Shown here: one piece after another, positions 1-9,580 of the stretch
Position numbering within the stretch: the first letter of the stretch is position 1
Layout: each line of letters starts with the position of its first letter
Assembly (NCBI RefSeq): GCF_003589595.1
Contig: NW_020653750.1
Coordinates: 2,472,270 to 2,536,269 of the forward strand
Origin: Hyposmocoma kahamanoa
Lineage: Eukaryota > Arthropoda > Insecta > Lepidoptera > Cosmopterigidae
Length of the DNA: 64,000 bases
Direction of reading: 5' to 3'
Position numbers and translations under genes: made by a program
Notes under the pieces: model-generated
Databases searched by the model: none
Seen by the model: the letters and a program-made list of their open reading frames with translations, nothing else
Told to the model about the DNA's origin: nothing

Positions 1-2
1 TT

Positions 3-143
3 TATTCCATAGGTAAAATAAATTTACACTTGAAAACGTCACATTTAAGCTACTGCTCGTTCACTACGCTGACCTCCCTGAGAAGAACGAGCAAGAAACT
101 CTAGGGATTGCTCTTTTCAAATAAACTTAAATGCTATGGAATA
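3..143. repeat. 10-bp inverted repeat in the LINE 3' region
   Basis: TATTCCATAG at 3-12 is exactly complementary to CTATGGAATA at 134-143. The pair brackets the roughly 140-bp 3' region after the ORF2 stop. It could be an RNA hairpin recognised by the element's RT, or chance. Confidence 0.4.
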
Positions 144-152
144 CACTTTGAA

Positions 153-2953
153 TCAAATTTGTGTGGATTCTGGAGCCATGTCGTCTTTCCATACATCTTT
201 ATCTAACACGTAGTCTTCAATTTTGTAATATGATTTTTCGATCAAAATATTTTTAATGTAGTTTCTAAACTTAGGAAATGATAAACTTAATATATGCTCC
301 GGAATCTTATTGTAAAAACGTATACAGTTCCCCATAAAAGAGTTGTTTACCTTGGTTAAACGAAATCGTGGTACCATGAGTTTGGACTTAGCTCTAAGGT
401 TAATATTATGGATATCTTCTTTCTTATTGAAATTATGTATATTTTTACGGGCATATAAAATATTTGAGTAAATGTACTGTGATGCCACAGTCATGATACC
501 AGTCTCCTTAAACTTTTCTCTGAGAGATACCCGAGAGCCTAGACGGTACACAGAACGAATCGCTCGTTTTTGCAATACAAATATGGTTTGAATATCCGCC
601 GCTTTACCCCACATGAGAATCCCGTAGGACATTATACTATGGAAGTAACTAAAGTAAACTAGTCTAGCAGTACTAACATCGGTAAGCTCACGTATTCTGC
701 GGACTGCGTATGCAGCGGAGCTTAATCTGCTGGCCAGGCACGATATATGTGGAAACCACTGAAGTTTACTATCTAAGGTCACTCCCAAGAAGACTGCTTT
801 ATTAACAAGGTCTAACTTTTCTCCGTTTATTTCTATGGTTGGACTAGTCGATTTTACGTTAGGTAATTCAAATTTAACACATTTTGTCTTCTTGGCATTA
901 AGTAATAAATTGTTAGCATTAAACCAATAAACTACCTTAGAGAGGGTATCATTAATACGGTCATAGTTATTGTCATGTCTGTCTGTTTTAAAAATCAAGG
1001 ATGTGTCATCAGCAAACAACACTATTTCGCAATGGTCCTTAACAAAGAATGGCAGATCATTAATATAAATCAGAAATAAGAAAGGTCCAAGTATTGAGCC
1101 CTGCGGAACACCCATTTTTACTGGAGAACCCAAAGAAGTCACTCCATTTATGTAAAAGCCTTGGAAAGGTCACAGAATACACCAATAGCATCATGTGAGA
1201 CTTCCCATGCATCAAATATATGATTAATCAACTCTACACCAGCGTCGGTTGTAGAGCGACCCCGAGTGAAACCAAATTGTTTAGGAGACATTAAATTATT
1301 ACTATAAAAATGTGCACACATCTGATTTAGAATAATTTTTTCAAATATTTTACTGAGAGTTGGTAGTATTGATATAGGTCTGAAATTGGTGGGGTCAGAA
1401 ATACTACCAGATTTGAAAAGTGGAATAACTTTACTTTGCTTCATGAGGTCAGGAAAGACACCATCATCAACACATTTATTAAAGACACAGGCTAAGTAAG
1501 GCGCAATACAATCAACTATAGAACTAATTACTCTGACTGAAAGACCATCAAGATCAGCAGTATTTTTTATATTTATAGACTTAAAGGCTTTAACAATATC
1601 GTTTGGAAATACATGACGGAACCTTAAATTAGTGATACTAACTGCATTATTTTCTTTTAGTAAGGATTCAGCGGCCGTGGGAGATGAATTTAACGAATTA
1701 GTAGTCAAAATTGGAATGTCGGTAAAAAAATTTTCAAATATTTTAGCAACTTCTGCGTCTGTGTTTACAATTTTGTCATTAAATCTTAGTTGAAAATCTA
1801 AGTTACGAGGTTTGACCCTTCCAGTTTCGCTATTTATAATATTCCAAGTCGTTTTTACTACATTCGCGCTGCTTTTTATTTTATTATTAATGAACATTGC
1901 TTTGGCTGCCACACAAACACGTTTAAACATTTTCGAATATTTCCTAACAAAATCATTAAAACTGTTACTAGTGTTATAAGTTCTTTCATCGTAAAGATCA
2001 TATAGCCTTTGTCTACTTTTGTGAATTCCCACAGTCGCCCATTCACTAAATTTCAATGAATTATTAATAGTTATGATTTTGGACTTAGAAACATTATCAC
2101 GTTCACTTTTCACTATGTTGAAAACTGAATTATACAATTTATTGGGATCGTTAACGTACGGAATGTCAGTTAGTTTAAGCATTATGTTATTTCTATAAGC
2201 TTTAAGTCGACCATTATTTATCGGAACACATGTGATATCCTTTTTCGGCATTTTGTCAACAGTTATATTAAAAGTGGCCAATTGACCGCAGTGATCTGAA
2301 GTTAATTTATTTATAATAGATTTATTACTAGGTACGGCGTTGGTATAAATGTTGTCTAAACAAGTGGCAGTAGTAGAAGTTATTCTAGTAGGCACCAAAA
2401 AAAGATTCACAAGGTTATAACATTGGAAAAATGATATGAGCCTACTGCTAGCACTGGAATCTTCTAATAAGTTAACATTGAAGTCACCACAAATAGCAAT
2501 ATATTTATTTATATCATTTAATTTGGCTAAAACTTCATCTAATCTTTTTTCAAATAGTTCGTAAGATGAATGAGGGGGTCTGTACACGCTTAATATAACA
2601 AGCCGTTCAAGCTCTATGCAGGATATCTCTATAGTCCGCTCAATAGATAGGCTCACAATATCTGTACGTTCTTTAAATTTTAAATTATTTTTAATAAGAA
2701 TTAAAGAGCCGCCATGAATAGCTTTTTCTCTGCTGAACGAACTAGCCACCTAGTGATTGTTGAAGCTAAACATGAACTGATGTTGTGATAGAAAGTGGTG
2801 TTCAGTAATACAAAGAATATCAATATTGTTACAGTTAATAAATAATTCTATTTCTAGCTCTTTGCCTTTCATGCCTTGAATATTTTGGTGCACCAGGTTT
2901 AATATAAAATTTATTTTATTTCTGTGTCTTTTAGGTTGGTTTCTTACTATCAA
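153..2953 (-). pseudogene. CR1-like ORF2: endonuclease and reverse transcriptase, broken
   Basis: Three open pieces. 2953-2753 is the start of an apurinic endonuclease (LVHQNIQGMKGK, then ILCITEHHF with the metal-binding Glu). 2749-1148 continues in the same frame after one TAG at 2752-2750 and carries the endonuclease motifs CGDFNVN and KLTSDHCG, then the RT start (NFRPISILPTLSKIFEKI, PKQFGFTRGRST) up to FCDLSKAF. 1142-153 resumes in another frame at GVPQGSILGPFLFLIYINDL and continues through LFADDTSLIF, the catalytic YADD-type box. Between the RT box ending SKAF and the PQGS box the usual 40-50 residues are absent, so a deletion at about 1148-1142 joins the two motifs out of frame. It cannot encode an active polymerase. 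Confidence 0.9.
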
Positions 2954-2988
2954 TGTGTTGCAAGAGTATCTCTCCGTTGTCTTATTAA

Positions 2989-4628
2989 TTAATTTAAATA
3001 ATTAGAAATTGAATTAATTTCAACAGAATTATTATTGTCAGTAAACTGACCTATGTCAACGGACTGCTCAATAGAAGCAGCCGGTCTGGTAGCCAATGAT
3101 TTGGCTGAATTATTAATATAATATGATAGCATCTCTGCTATCTGTCTCCTAAAATAACTAGTAAGATAATACCTATCTTTAGTCAAATAAAAATATTTAC
3201 TAATAAAATTATTAGTATCCATAAAATGAAATTTACTATAATGAAATGTCAAGCTGTGTAATGTCCTATTTAAGTTATGCCTCAAATTATTTTCACTTGT
3301 TGTGAGGCAATTGCTGAAGGGAAAAGCTAACAAAATAATTTCTTTTATATTAATTAAATTGTTTAATTGTGAAAAATATTGTATTAAATCTTTTTTGTTA
3401 CATTTTCCTCTTCTGCCAATTAAAATTATTAATGAAGTGTCTTTGTCAAACTTAGTTGACAAAATACTATCTAATATTTTACAGTATGTTGCACCTGGCA
3501 TGCAAATATTTGTTAATTTTAATCCTAGGTGGTTAAGTTGCAAACCTATATTTTTACCCATTTCATCACTATACATAACTATATTATTTTGAATTTCATT
3601 TGATCTAGTTATTGACAAAGAGGTATTTTTTGATTCTAAACAAGATTCCTGCAACAACAATGAGGAGGGATTAGTGACACACACAGACAGGGAGGATTGT
3701 GGTTTTATTTCTTTGCAATTGCAAACTTGATTATTTGTTAAAGAGTCAAATCTGTCATTATTATATCTACATAAATCTAATAAATTATCCATAGCATGTG
3801 TGTGCTCCTTAATCTCCTGTTGCGCAGTTTCATATTTCTGTGTTATTAATTTTAATGAATTTGTTACACTATGTAATTCTGCCTGGAGGCGCTGTGTGTC
3901 ACATTCATAGCTAAGCCTATTTTTCTCAAGATTTTGTGTACAATCACTCAATTCATTCAACAAACTCTGACGTTCTTTTCTTAATGATATATTTTTACAA
4001 AATGCTGCATTTTTCTTTATCAATTTATTTGTACTGGATATGTATTTATTAATTTTGACATACTTTTTTAATTTTTTTTACTACAATTTAAAGCTAAAGC
4101 TGTTGAATTAAATGACTTACTTTCACAAGTCAGATCAGTGGTGATTGGTTCTGAACAGGAGGGTGGTACAGCACAGACCATTGTGGGAGCACTGCTGATC
4201 AGCTCATCAAATAGGGACTGCGACTGTGTTGACTGTTGTTCGTCCCTTGCTTGTTCCATTATAGTTATTTGATTGTATGCGTCTCGTAGGTCACATTCTA
4301 ATGAAGAAATGCGTGCAAGGGCTTCTTCGAATGCGCTGCTGCTTTGGTCGAATCCATCTACCACAATCTGTAGCTGGTCTCTTTGGTACTGTACCTCCGT
4401 AATTTGTATAAGCAATTCAGCCATATCACTTTTTAATTGCCTATTCCTATCTAAAATGTCCAATATTTCCTTTTCACTATCGTTTCTTTCTGTTAGCAAT
4501 TGCTCATTCAGTGCCTTTGCTGTTTTGAGTTCTAATAAAGCGTGTTGGAGTTTATCCTCCAATTGACGTTCCGCAGCAGCTTTGCGTGTAAACATTGTGT
4601 ATGCTTTTGAAAAAGAAAATAAAAACAA
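2989..4628 (-). pseudogene. CR1-like ORF1 (coiled coil plus SGNH-esterase-like), frameshifted
   Basis: Two open stretches lie in different frames: 4628-4068 and 4023-2989. The first, probably starting at the internal Met at 4595, is rich in heptad-like Leu/Glu/Gln repeats such as LEDKLQHALLELKTAK, a coiled coil likely to drive ORF1 multimerisation. The second begins with more coiled coil and ends in a region around residues 140-300 (GKNIGLQLNHLGLKLTNICM, then SLIILIGRRGKCNKKD) that resembles the alpha/beta esterase domain of CR1 ORF1 proteins. The frame changes in a run of eight A at 4072-4079 (T on the plus strand); downstream the other frame stays open, so a single homopolymer indel explains the split. 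ORF1 proteins bind element RNA in the retrotransposition particle. The esterase assignment is by resemblance only. Confidence 0.7.
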
Positions 4629-5563
4629 TTTGAAAGAACGTTAGCAAGAAAGACAGCTGATCGAGCGATTACTAAATAGTGAGGTTATGTTACTTACAAT
4701 TTATCCGTACAAAGACTAAATATTAGACAAAATAACCACTCTTCAGTTATATTATAAGTTTAACTACCTATTTATCTTAATAATTATGGAAATACTTACG
4801 AAATAGCACAGAATTTTTAAAAACAAATTCGTAACGGCTATCTTTCCAAAGTGACTCGAAAATGCTCAAATTACCTTTAACCTCGATAATTACTGTTGCA
4901 GTTGTGTAACAATGAACTTAATTGATAAATGTGATTTGCAAACACTGATATTATTTCACATAAGACACTTTTTGAAAAGTATTAGGCCGGTTAACCTGAC
5001 TGTTTTCAACGTCACTTTGTTTACTTACTCAACCTGATCAAATCACTATGTATGCACTTAAAAAACTGTATAAGTATATTTTGTAATGATATTATTCAGC
5101 AATGAAATGGGGTTTTACAAGAATAATACGATAAAAACAATTAAATTTAAAATAAAATTACGGAACACTTAAGTTTACAACTTAACCGCTGTGTTGCCAG
5201 CCCAAAAAAAAAAAAAAAAAACTAAAAAAAAAGTCCACTGATACGCAATCCGTATGACGTCGGCACGCATCGGAAAAGTTGTCCATCCAAGCAACTGCGT
5301 CGGTATTATCGACAGGCCGGTGCGTGAGGTCAGTGCGATGCCGGTCAGTAGACGCAGTTGTATGAACTTCTATAAAAAGAATACTAAATGTGCGATGCGT
5401 GCGCTGCGGATCTGTGGAAGGCCAAGGTTTGGCAGTATACAGTCAAATTTTGGTGAATTTTTGTTTTGATGGTTTTGAGGCATAAGCCAAGTCTTCGGTC
5501 CAATATATTTTATAGGCAATACAGGTGTCGATGAAGTTTGCTGTACTATACATTTTTTTTCAG
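4629..5563. other. LINE 5' region and unclassified sequence before Gr-A exon 3
   Basis: No coding sequence recognised. It contains the uncertain 5' end of the CR1-like element, an A-rich run at 5204-5231, and a CpG-rich stretch at about 5236-5415 unlike its AT-rich surroundings, which is probably part of another unidentified element. No copy of the expected second Gr exon (the 75-78 bp exon) is visible here. Confidence 0.5.
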
Positions 5564-6568
5564 GGCGAGACGTTTACAATTGTAATGGAATATTTTTTCA
5601 TTTTCCACATATTTATACGAATAGTGATACCCGCAGTTTTCGCCGAAATGGTCAACAGCAAGATAGATAATATAAAGTTAATATTACATCGAAAGATGTT
5701 ACAAGAAAAAGGTATTTATTGATTTTTTTTCAAAATAAGTATATAACTCTATCAAAAAGCAGTTACAATCATTTTCTTCACTCCATTCGTCAAAATTGCG
5801 ACAATAGAGAAAGTGATGGTAGCAAATACACATTGATTATTATAATAAAATTCACCGTTTAATTAACAATTACAGTTATACTTTTTAACTGCCTCAGTGG
5901 CCGAACGGTTACTATGCTGGAGTGCCACACAGATGTCCCGGGTTCGATTCCCGGGTTCGATTCCCGGGCCCGGAGAAATATTTGTATGGCCTACATTTGT
6001 TTTTACATTTTGGCCCAAATTTGAGTGTAATTTGTGGTTGTCTGTCTATGTGTGTCTGTCAGTGAGTATGTGCGTTATTTTTATTACATAAATATAAGTA
6101 ATTAAATGCCATTTACGAATTTTCAAATTTCTTCCTCGATCACACATCATCATACCTTTGGGAAAGAAACTGAATTACGAATTGAAAACTCTAAAAAAAA
6201 GAATTATATGTATATACATAACGTTACTGGGCAATTGCTGGTACTTATTTATAGCACAGGCTACTTTTTTGAATAAATTGCGTGGAATGGATTGTATGTA
6301 CCTAACGAAAATCAAATCATTTTCGTATCCATTAGTGGAGTTATTTCACAAAAAATCTCAATAAATAAGTAAATATGTAATTTGTTAACTTTTTTCAGTT
6401 GAAGAAAAGAATAAAGAAACAATCAGTTTTCTTCGTTATATGGAAGTGAGACAATTCCAACACAAATGTTGGCGAGTGGTGCCAGTGGACATGCAGCTTC
6501 CTCTCACGTTGATCAATTTATGTGTTACTTACATTATCGTTGCTGTGCAGTTTGGAAAGTTAGCATAA
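5564..6568 (+). CDS. Gustatory receptor Gr-A, 3' exons only (partial)
   Basis: Exon 3 is 5564-5711 and exon 4 is 6399-6568, with CAG acceptors before both, a GGTATTT-type donor after exon 3, and a phase-1 intron. The encoded C-terminal part contains FHIFIRIVIPAVFAEMVNSK and, near the end, NLCVTYIIVAVQFGKLA, which carries the TYhhhhhQF signature of insect Gr proteins (seven-transmembrane ligand-gated channels in taste neurons). Identity to exons 3-4 of Gr-B at 15211-16792 is high, with identical exon lengths (148 and 170 bp). Exons 1-2 are not between 4629 and 5563; they either lie left of the window beyond the LINE or are lost. A SINE sits in the phase-1 intron. A possible AATAAA is at 6724-6729. 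Ligand cannot be inferred. Confidence 0.8.
5887..6095 (+). mobile_element. tRNA-derived SINE, family 1, copy 1
   Basis: The head has an A box (GTGGCCGAACGG) and a B box (GGTTCGATTCC), and the body contains GTATGGCCTACATTTGT and GTAATTTGTGGTTGTCTGTC, ending in T/A-rich sequence after GTGCGTTATT. The same body occurs at 7560-7775, 28418-28550, 36495-36692 and 44090-44330. In this copy the B-box segment CGGGTTCGATTCCC is tandemly duplicated and the central block found in other copies (CCATGGCACCCGCGACAC region) is missing. It lies in the last intron of Gr-A. Confidence 0.85.
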
Positions 6569-7559
6569 AAAATCGCCCAAGTGTCAGACGCGTTATGCGT
6601 TGAGTGGTTGCACTGCGATAGACTGCTCGTCTCTACCTCTCTCGACTCGAATCCTTAGCTGCGTGTGTCCTGATGCTGCGCGCGAACCTTACGTAGATTA
6701 GGAGCACTACATATATGCATGATAATAAAGTATTTGAGTAAGCAAGACAGAATCAGGCATCACCGTCACAGTTATTGAAAACGGTAGCAGTCGTCACTAC
6801 AGGAAAGAAAATGACGAAATTATTATTTATAGTCTTATGCTTTTGTTGTCAAAGAACATCCTTATCATACCCCACAGTACGGGAGGAATTTTCTTCTGCA
6901 TTAAATTGTCGTTGTGAAGTACTTATACGGAAATAATAGTTAGTATACGTAATCGTTCTAGATTATAGGATAGATTCGTTTTTTCCGACTCGGTCAACAC
7001 CAATTATAAAATATCTGGTCTGGAATCAGGGAATTATCTATAATAGTATTCACAGAAGTATTAGAGCAACGAAATGAATTCCGGAGCACTATCCATAATA
7101 CAAAGACCAAGACCAGTCTCATATCTTACTACTTAAGTTTTGTTCACTATCAACCTTTAGGTTACGGAAAGGGCACTATTGCCTGTGCAAACGAACCTGT
7201 ACCAGGACCTTATCAATCAGGTCCTGACATAAGAAGAGCCCATTGACACAGATTTCATCCGTTATCAAAAGGCTAGTTAGTGCCTTGGGTGAGCGCCCCC
7301 GAGCGCACTTACAACACCATCCTTATTACTCAGATAGATAACGCAGCTGATGAATCGCTCACCCCTCGTTGTGCACAACTAGTCACTGCTACGGCCTCTT
7401 AAAAAACCAAGATCAATTCAGAAAAGTTTCCTAAAATTTAACAATACCTACCTCATATAGCGTCCATAGAGATAACCCCTGGGCCACTGAGAACATTATC
7501 ATGGGCATCTCGAAAATTTAAAAGAGCAAAATTCTTCCACTATCAACACGACCATTGAT

Positions 7560-7775
7560 AAATAAATAATAACGCACACACTCAACATAGCCCCGAACTA
7601 GGGAAACTCTGTGTCGCGGGTGCCATGGACACACACATAGACAACCACAAATTACACCCAAACTCACGAGAGAAATAATTGTAGGCCATACAACTATTTC
7701 TTCCGGCCCGGGAATCGAACCTGGGACCTCTGCGTGGCAGTCCGGCATGGTATCCGTTCGGCTACGGAGGCAGTT
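7560..7775 (-). mobile_element. tRNA-derived SINE, family 1, copy 2
   Basis: Read on the minus strand it starts CTGCCTCCGTAGCCGAACGG (A box), has the B box GGTTCGATTCCC, and then the full body including CCATGGCACCCGCGACAC and TTTCCCTAGT, ending with GTGTGCGTTATTATTTATT. This is one of the most complete copies in the window and serves as the local reference for the family. Confidence 0.85.
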
Positions 7776-8059
7776 TAGTATTATATAGTATTGATGTTTA
7801 AAGTTAGTAACTAACTAGATCATTTCAATGTCCAAATGTAACTACTTTGGTTTTTCTTAAACTAATGCCAGCTTATGTCTCATTCTTTCTAGATTGCGTG
7901 CTATTCGCTGTATCGTTGTTCTTGTATTTTTAGTAATACCCGAATTCAAAACAAATCAATTGTGTTGTCAAATGAAGATATATATTTCAATTAGATATGA
8001 CTGGGATGCAGCGCCTATAAAAGGTCATAAATATATGTACATACATGTTTTAATTGTAG

Positions 8060-8193
8060 ACACGTTTGTAAAATTTTTACTGGAATACACGAGACACGTT
8101 TATAAAGTTTTCACTAGAATACACGAGACACGTTTATAAAATTTTCACTAGAATACACGAGACACGTTTATAAAATTTTCACTAGAATAAACG
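8060..8193. repeat. 34-bp tandem repeat, four units
   Basis: Units start at 8060, 8094, 8128 and 8162, each beginning ACACGTTT and containing TACTGGAATACACGAG or CACTAGAATACACGAG; the last unit is slightly diverged. Units are directly adjacent with no spacers. A minisatellite, probably from replication slippage. Confidence 0.95.
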
Positions 8194-8370
8194 AAATATA
8201 TGCGTTTGAACAAAAATGTTATTTACTAAACAGATTAATATACAGCGATTCATATCAAAATACTAGGCTTGCATTTTACTTTATTATAAATTTCAGCTAG
8301 GGTTTTGAACATATACCTACATCCACAATTATCGTATAATATTTAAGGTTATTACAATTGTAATTTCTTA

Positions 8371-8531
8371 TAATGATTAATACAAAGTTCGAACACAAAG
8401 GAAAATTTCTTCGTTGGAGCTGAGCGCGAACCAGCTGGCCATACTGCGGCTGATCGTGACGAGGTTGTTCCTTCGTGTCCAGCTGGATAGAAGGAATTTT
8501 TCTTTGTGTTCGATCTTTGTATTAATCATTA
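8371..8531. mobile_element. Foldback/MITE-like element with 42-bp terminal inverted repeats
   Basis: The arm at 8371-8412 (TAATGATTAATACAAAGTTC...) is the near-perfect reverse complement of 8490-8531, with three to four mismatches in 42. The 77-bp centre is GC-richer and contains CCAGCTGG twice. No coding capacity. A related single arm appears near 57032-57080. The terminal inverted repeats suggest a non-autonomous DNA element, superfamily unknown. Confidence 0.75.
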
Positions 8532-9580
8532 TTAATAAACCAGTGAAGTACACAAAAAGAATTCAATATCATGGTAGTGAATATATATATATGTAATATA
8601 TAATAGATTTGTTCTACACTTACGCAATGTAATGGTAATGGTATGCATTATCTTATTATCGATGTAATGATGTATTGGACAACATAAATAAATAATTGTG
8701 TTAACTTAATTATAGGATCCATTAAGTTTATTGAAGCCCACAAAACTAATAATTTATTAGAAAGCAATTACTTAACGCCTTCCATTTGTTATAAGAACGA
8801 TATTAAAATTATGAAAAAAATATTCCTCATTTTCTTAAAATATGGATTACTTCTCATGAAAGCTTACATTGAAAGCTTTTTTGTTATTACTTTTAGGGTT
8901 AAACCCTACCTGCTATCACGGTTCGGCAGTGCGTCCATACTAAACATGCGATGTAATCGCCTTCTTTAAAGAAATATAGCTGTGTTTATATTTATTACAC
9001 TGACTTACAAAATGGTATATTTTGTGACTTTTTCTATTTTATACGCAATAAACGAAATAAAATCTGCATAATTTGCTACATGGAATGACGACCTCTTGAC
9101 GATCAACTCTATTGGTTCAATTGTTAATTATTAAATACAATCTCCACTTATACATATCGTCCGCATAATGCAATTATTATAGTTCACACATTTGTTACGA
9201 CATAAAAACGTTCTTGCAAAATAAATCTGTGACTTGTATTTAAATAATAAAGATTTTGGACATTTTGCATGTATCATTTTCTACGGAAGCTTTTTGTTAA
9301 CATTTTTGTGCACGCTGGCAAATAAGATTTTTTGTTCAGGTGGAAATAAATTTTCTGTTTCGAATAGTACTATTAGTTTGATTGTATGGTACATCATAAA
9401 CATAAAACGTTTTACATTACGGAGATGGCAGATAGTAATCATATTAACACCCACTAGGGCATTATTAAATAAGGCGACTCTTTACAAATTTTTCACGTTA
9501 AGGTCGTGCGCACACGCGCTTGATCTAGTTGTTTAATAATAACCTTTTTATAAAAAAGTTTTATAAAAAAAGGAATAAAA

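Larger units (their letters stand above)
1..4990 (-). mobile_element. CR1-like non-LTR retrotransposon, nearly full length, inactivated
   Basis: Read on the minus strand the order is: uncertain 5' region (about 4990-4629), ORF1 with a coiled coil and an SGNH-esterase-like part (4628-2989), ORF2 with apurinic endonuclease then reverse transcriptase (2953-153), and a 3' UTR reaching the window edge. This order, with an esterase-like ORF1 and no RNase H after the RT, fits the CR1 group of LINEs (family knowledge). Visible damage: a frame change in ORF1, a nonsense codon in the endonuclease, and an internal deletion in the RT. The 5' boundary is not defined by any duplication I can see and the 3' end may lie outside the window. 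It sits just upstream of the surviving 3' exons of Gr-A. Confidence 0.85.
6569..9580. other. Intergenic region between Gr-A and Gr-B
   Basis: No gene recognised. It holds a SINE (7560-7775), a 34-bp tandem repeat (8060-8193), a foldback element (8371-8531) and unclassified sequence at 7080-7420. The last stretch before 9581 is AT-rich and should include the Gr-B promoter, but no defined core element could be assigned. Confidence 0.5.

Noticed and set aside
5895..5970. tRNA gene candidates (also at 7700-7770, 36620-36690, 44250-44325)
   Set aside because: The A and B boxes belong to repeated SINE heads with a shared non-tRNA body and no credible tRNA fold.
8060..8193. Regular 34-bp repeats that could suggest a CRISPR-like array
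   Set aside because: Units are directly adjacent without unique spacers, there are no cas genes, and this is insect DNA. It is a minisatellite.
9234..9536. 100-codon open frame just upstream of Gr-B
   Set aside because: No similarity to Gr exons, no splice site joining it to Gr-B, no clear ATG; Gr-B has its own start matching its paralogues.
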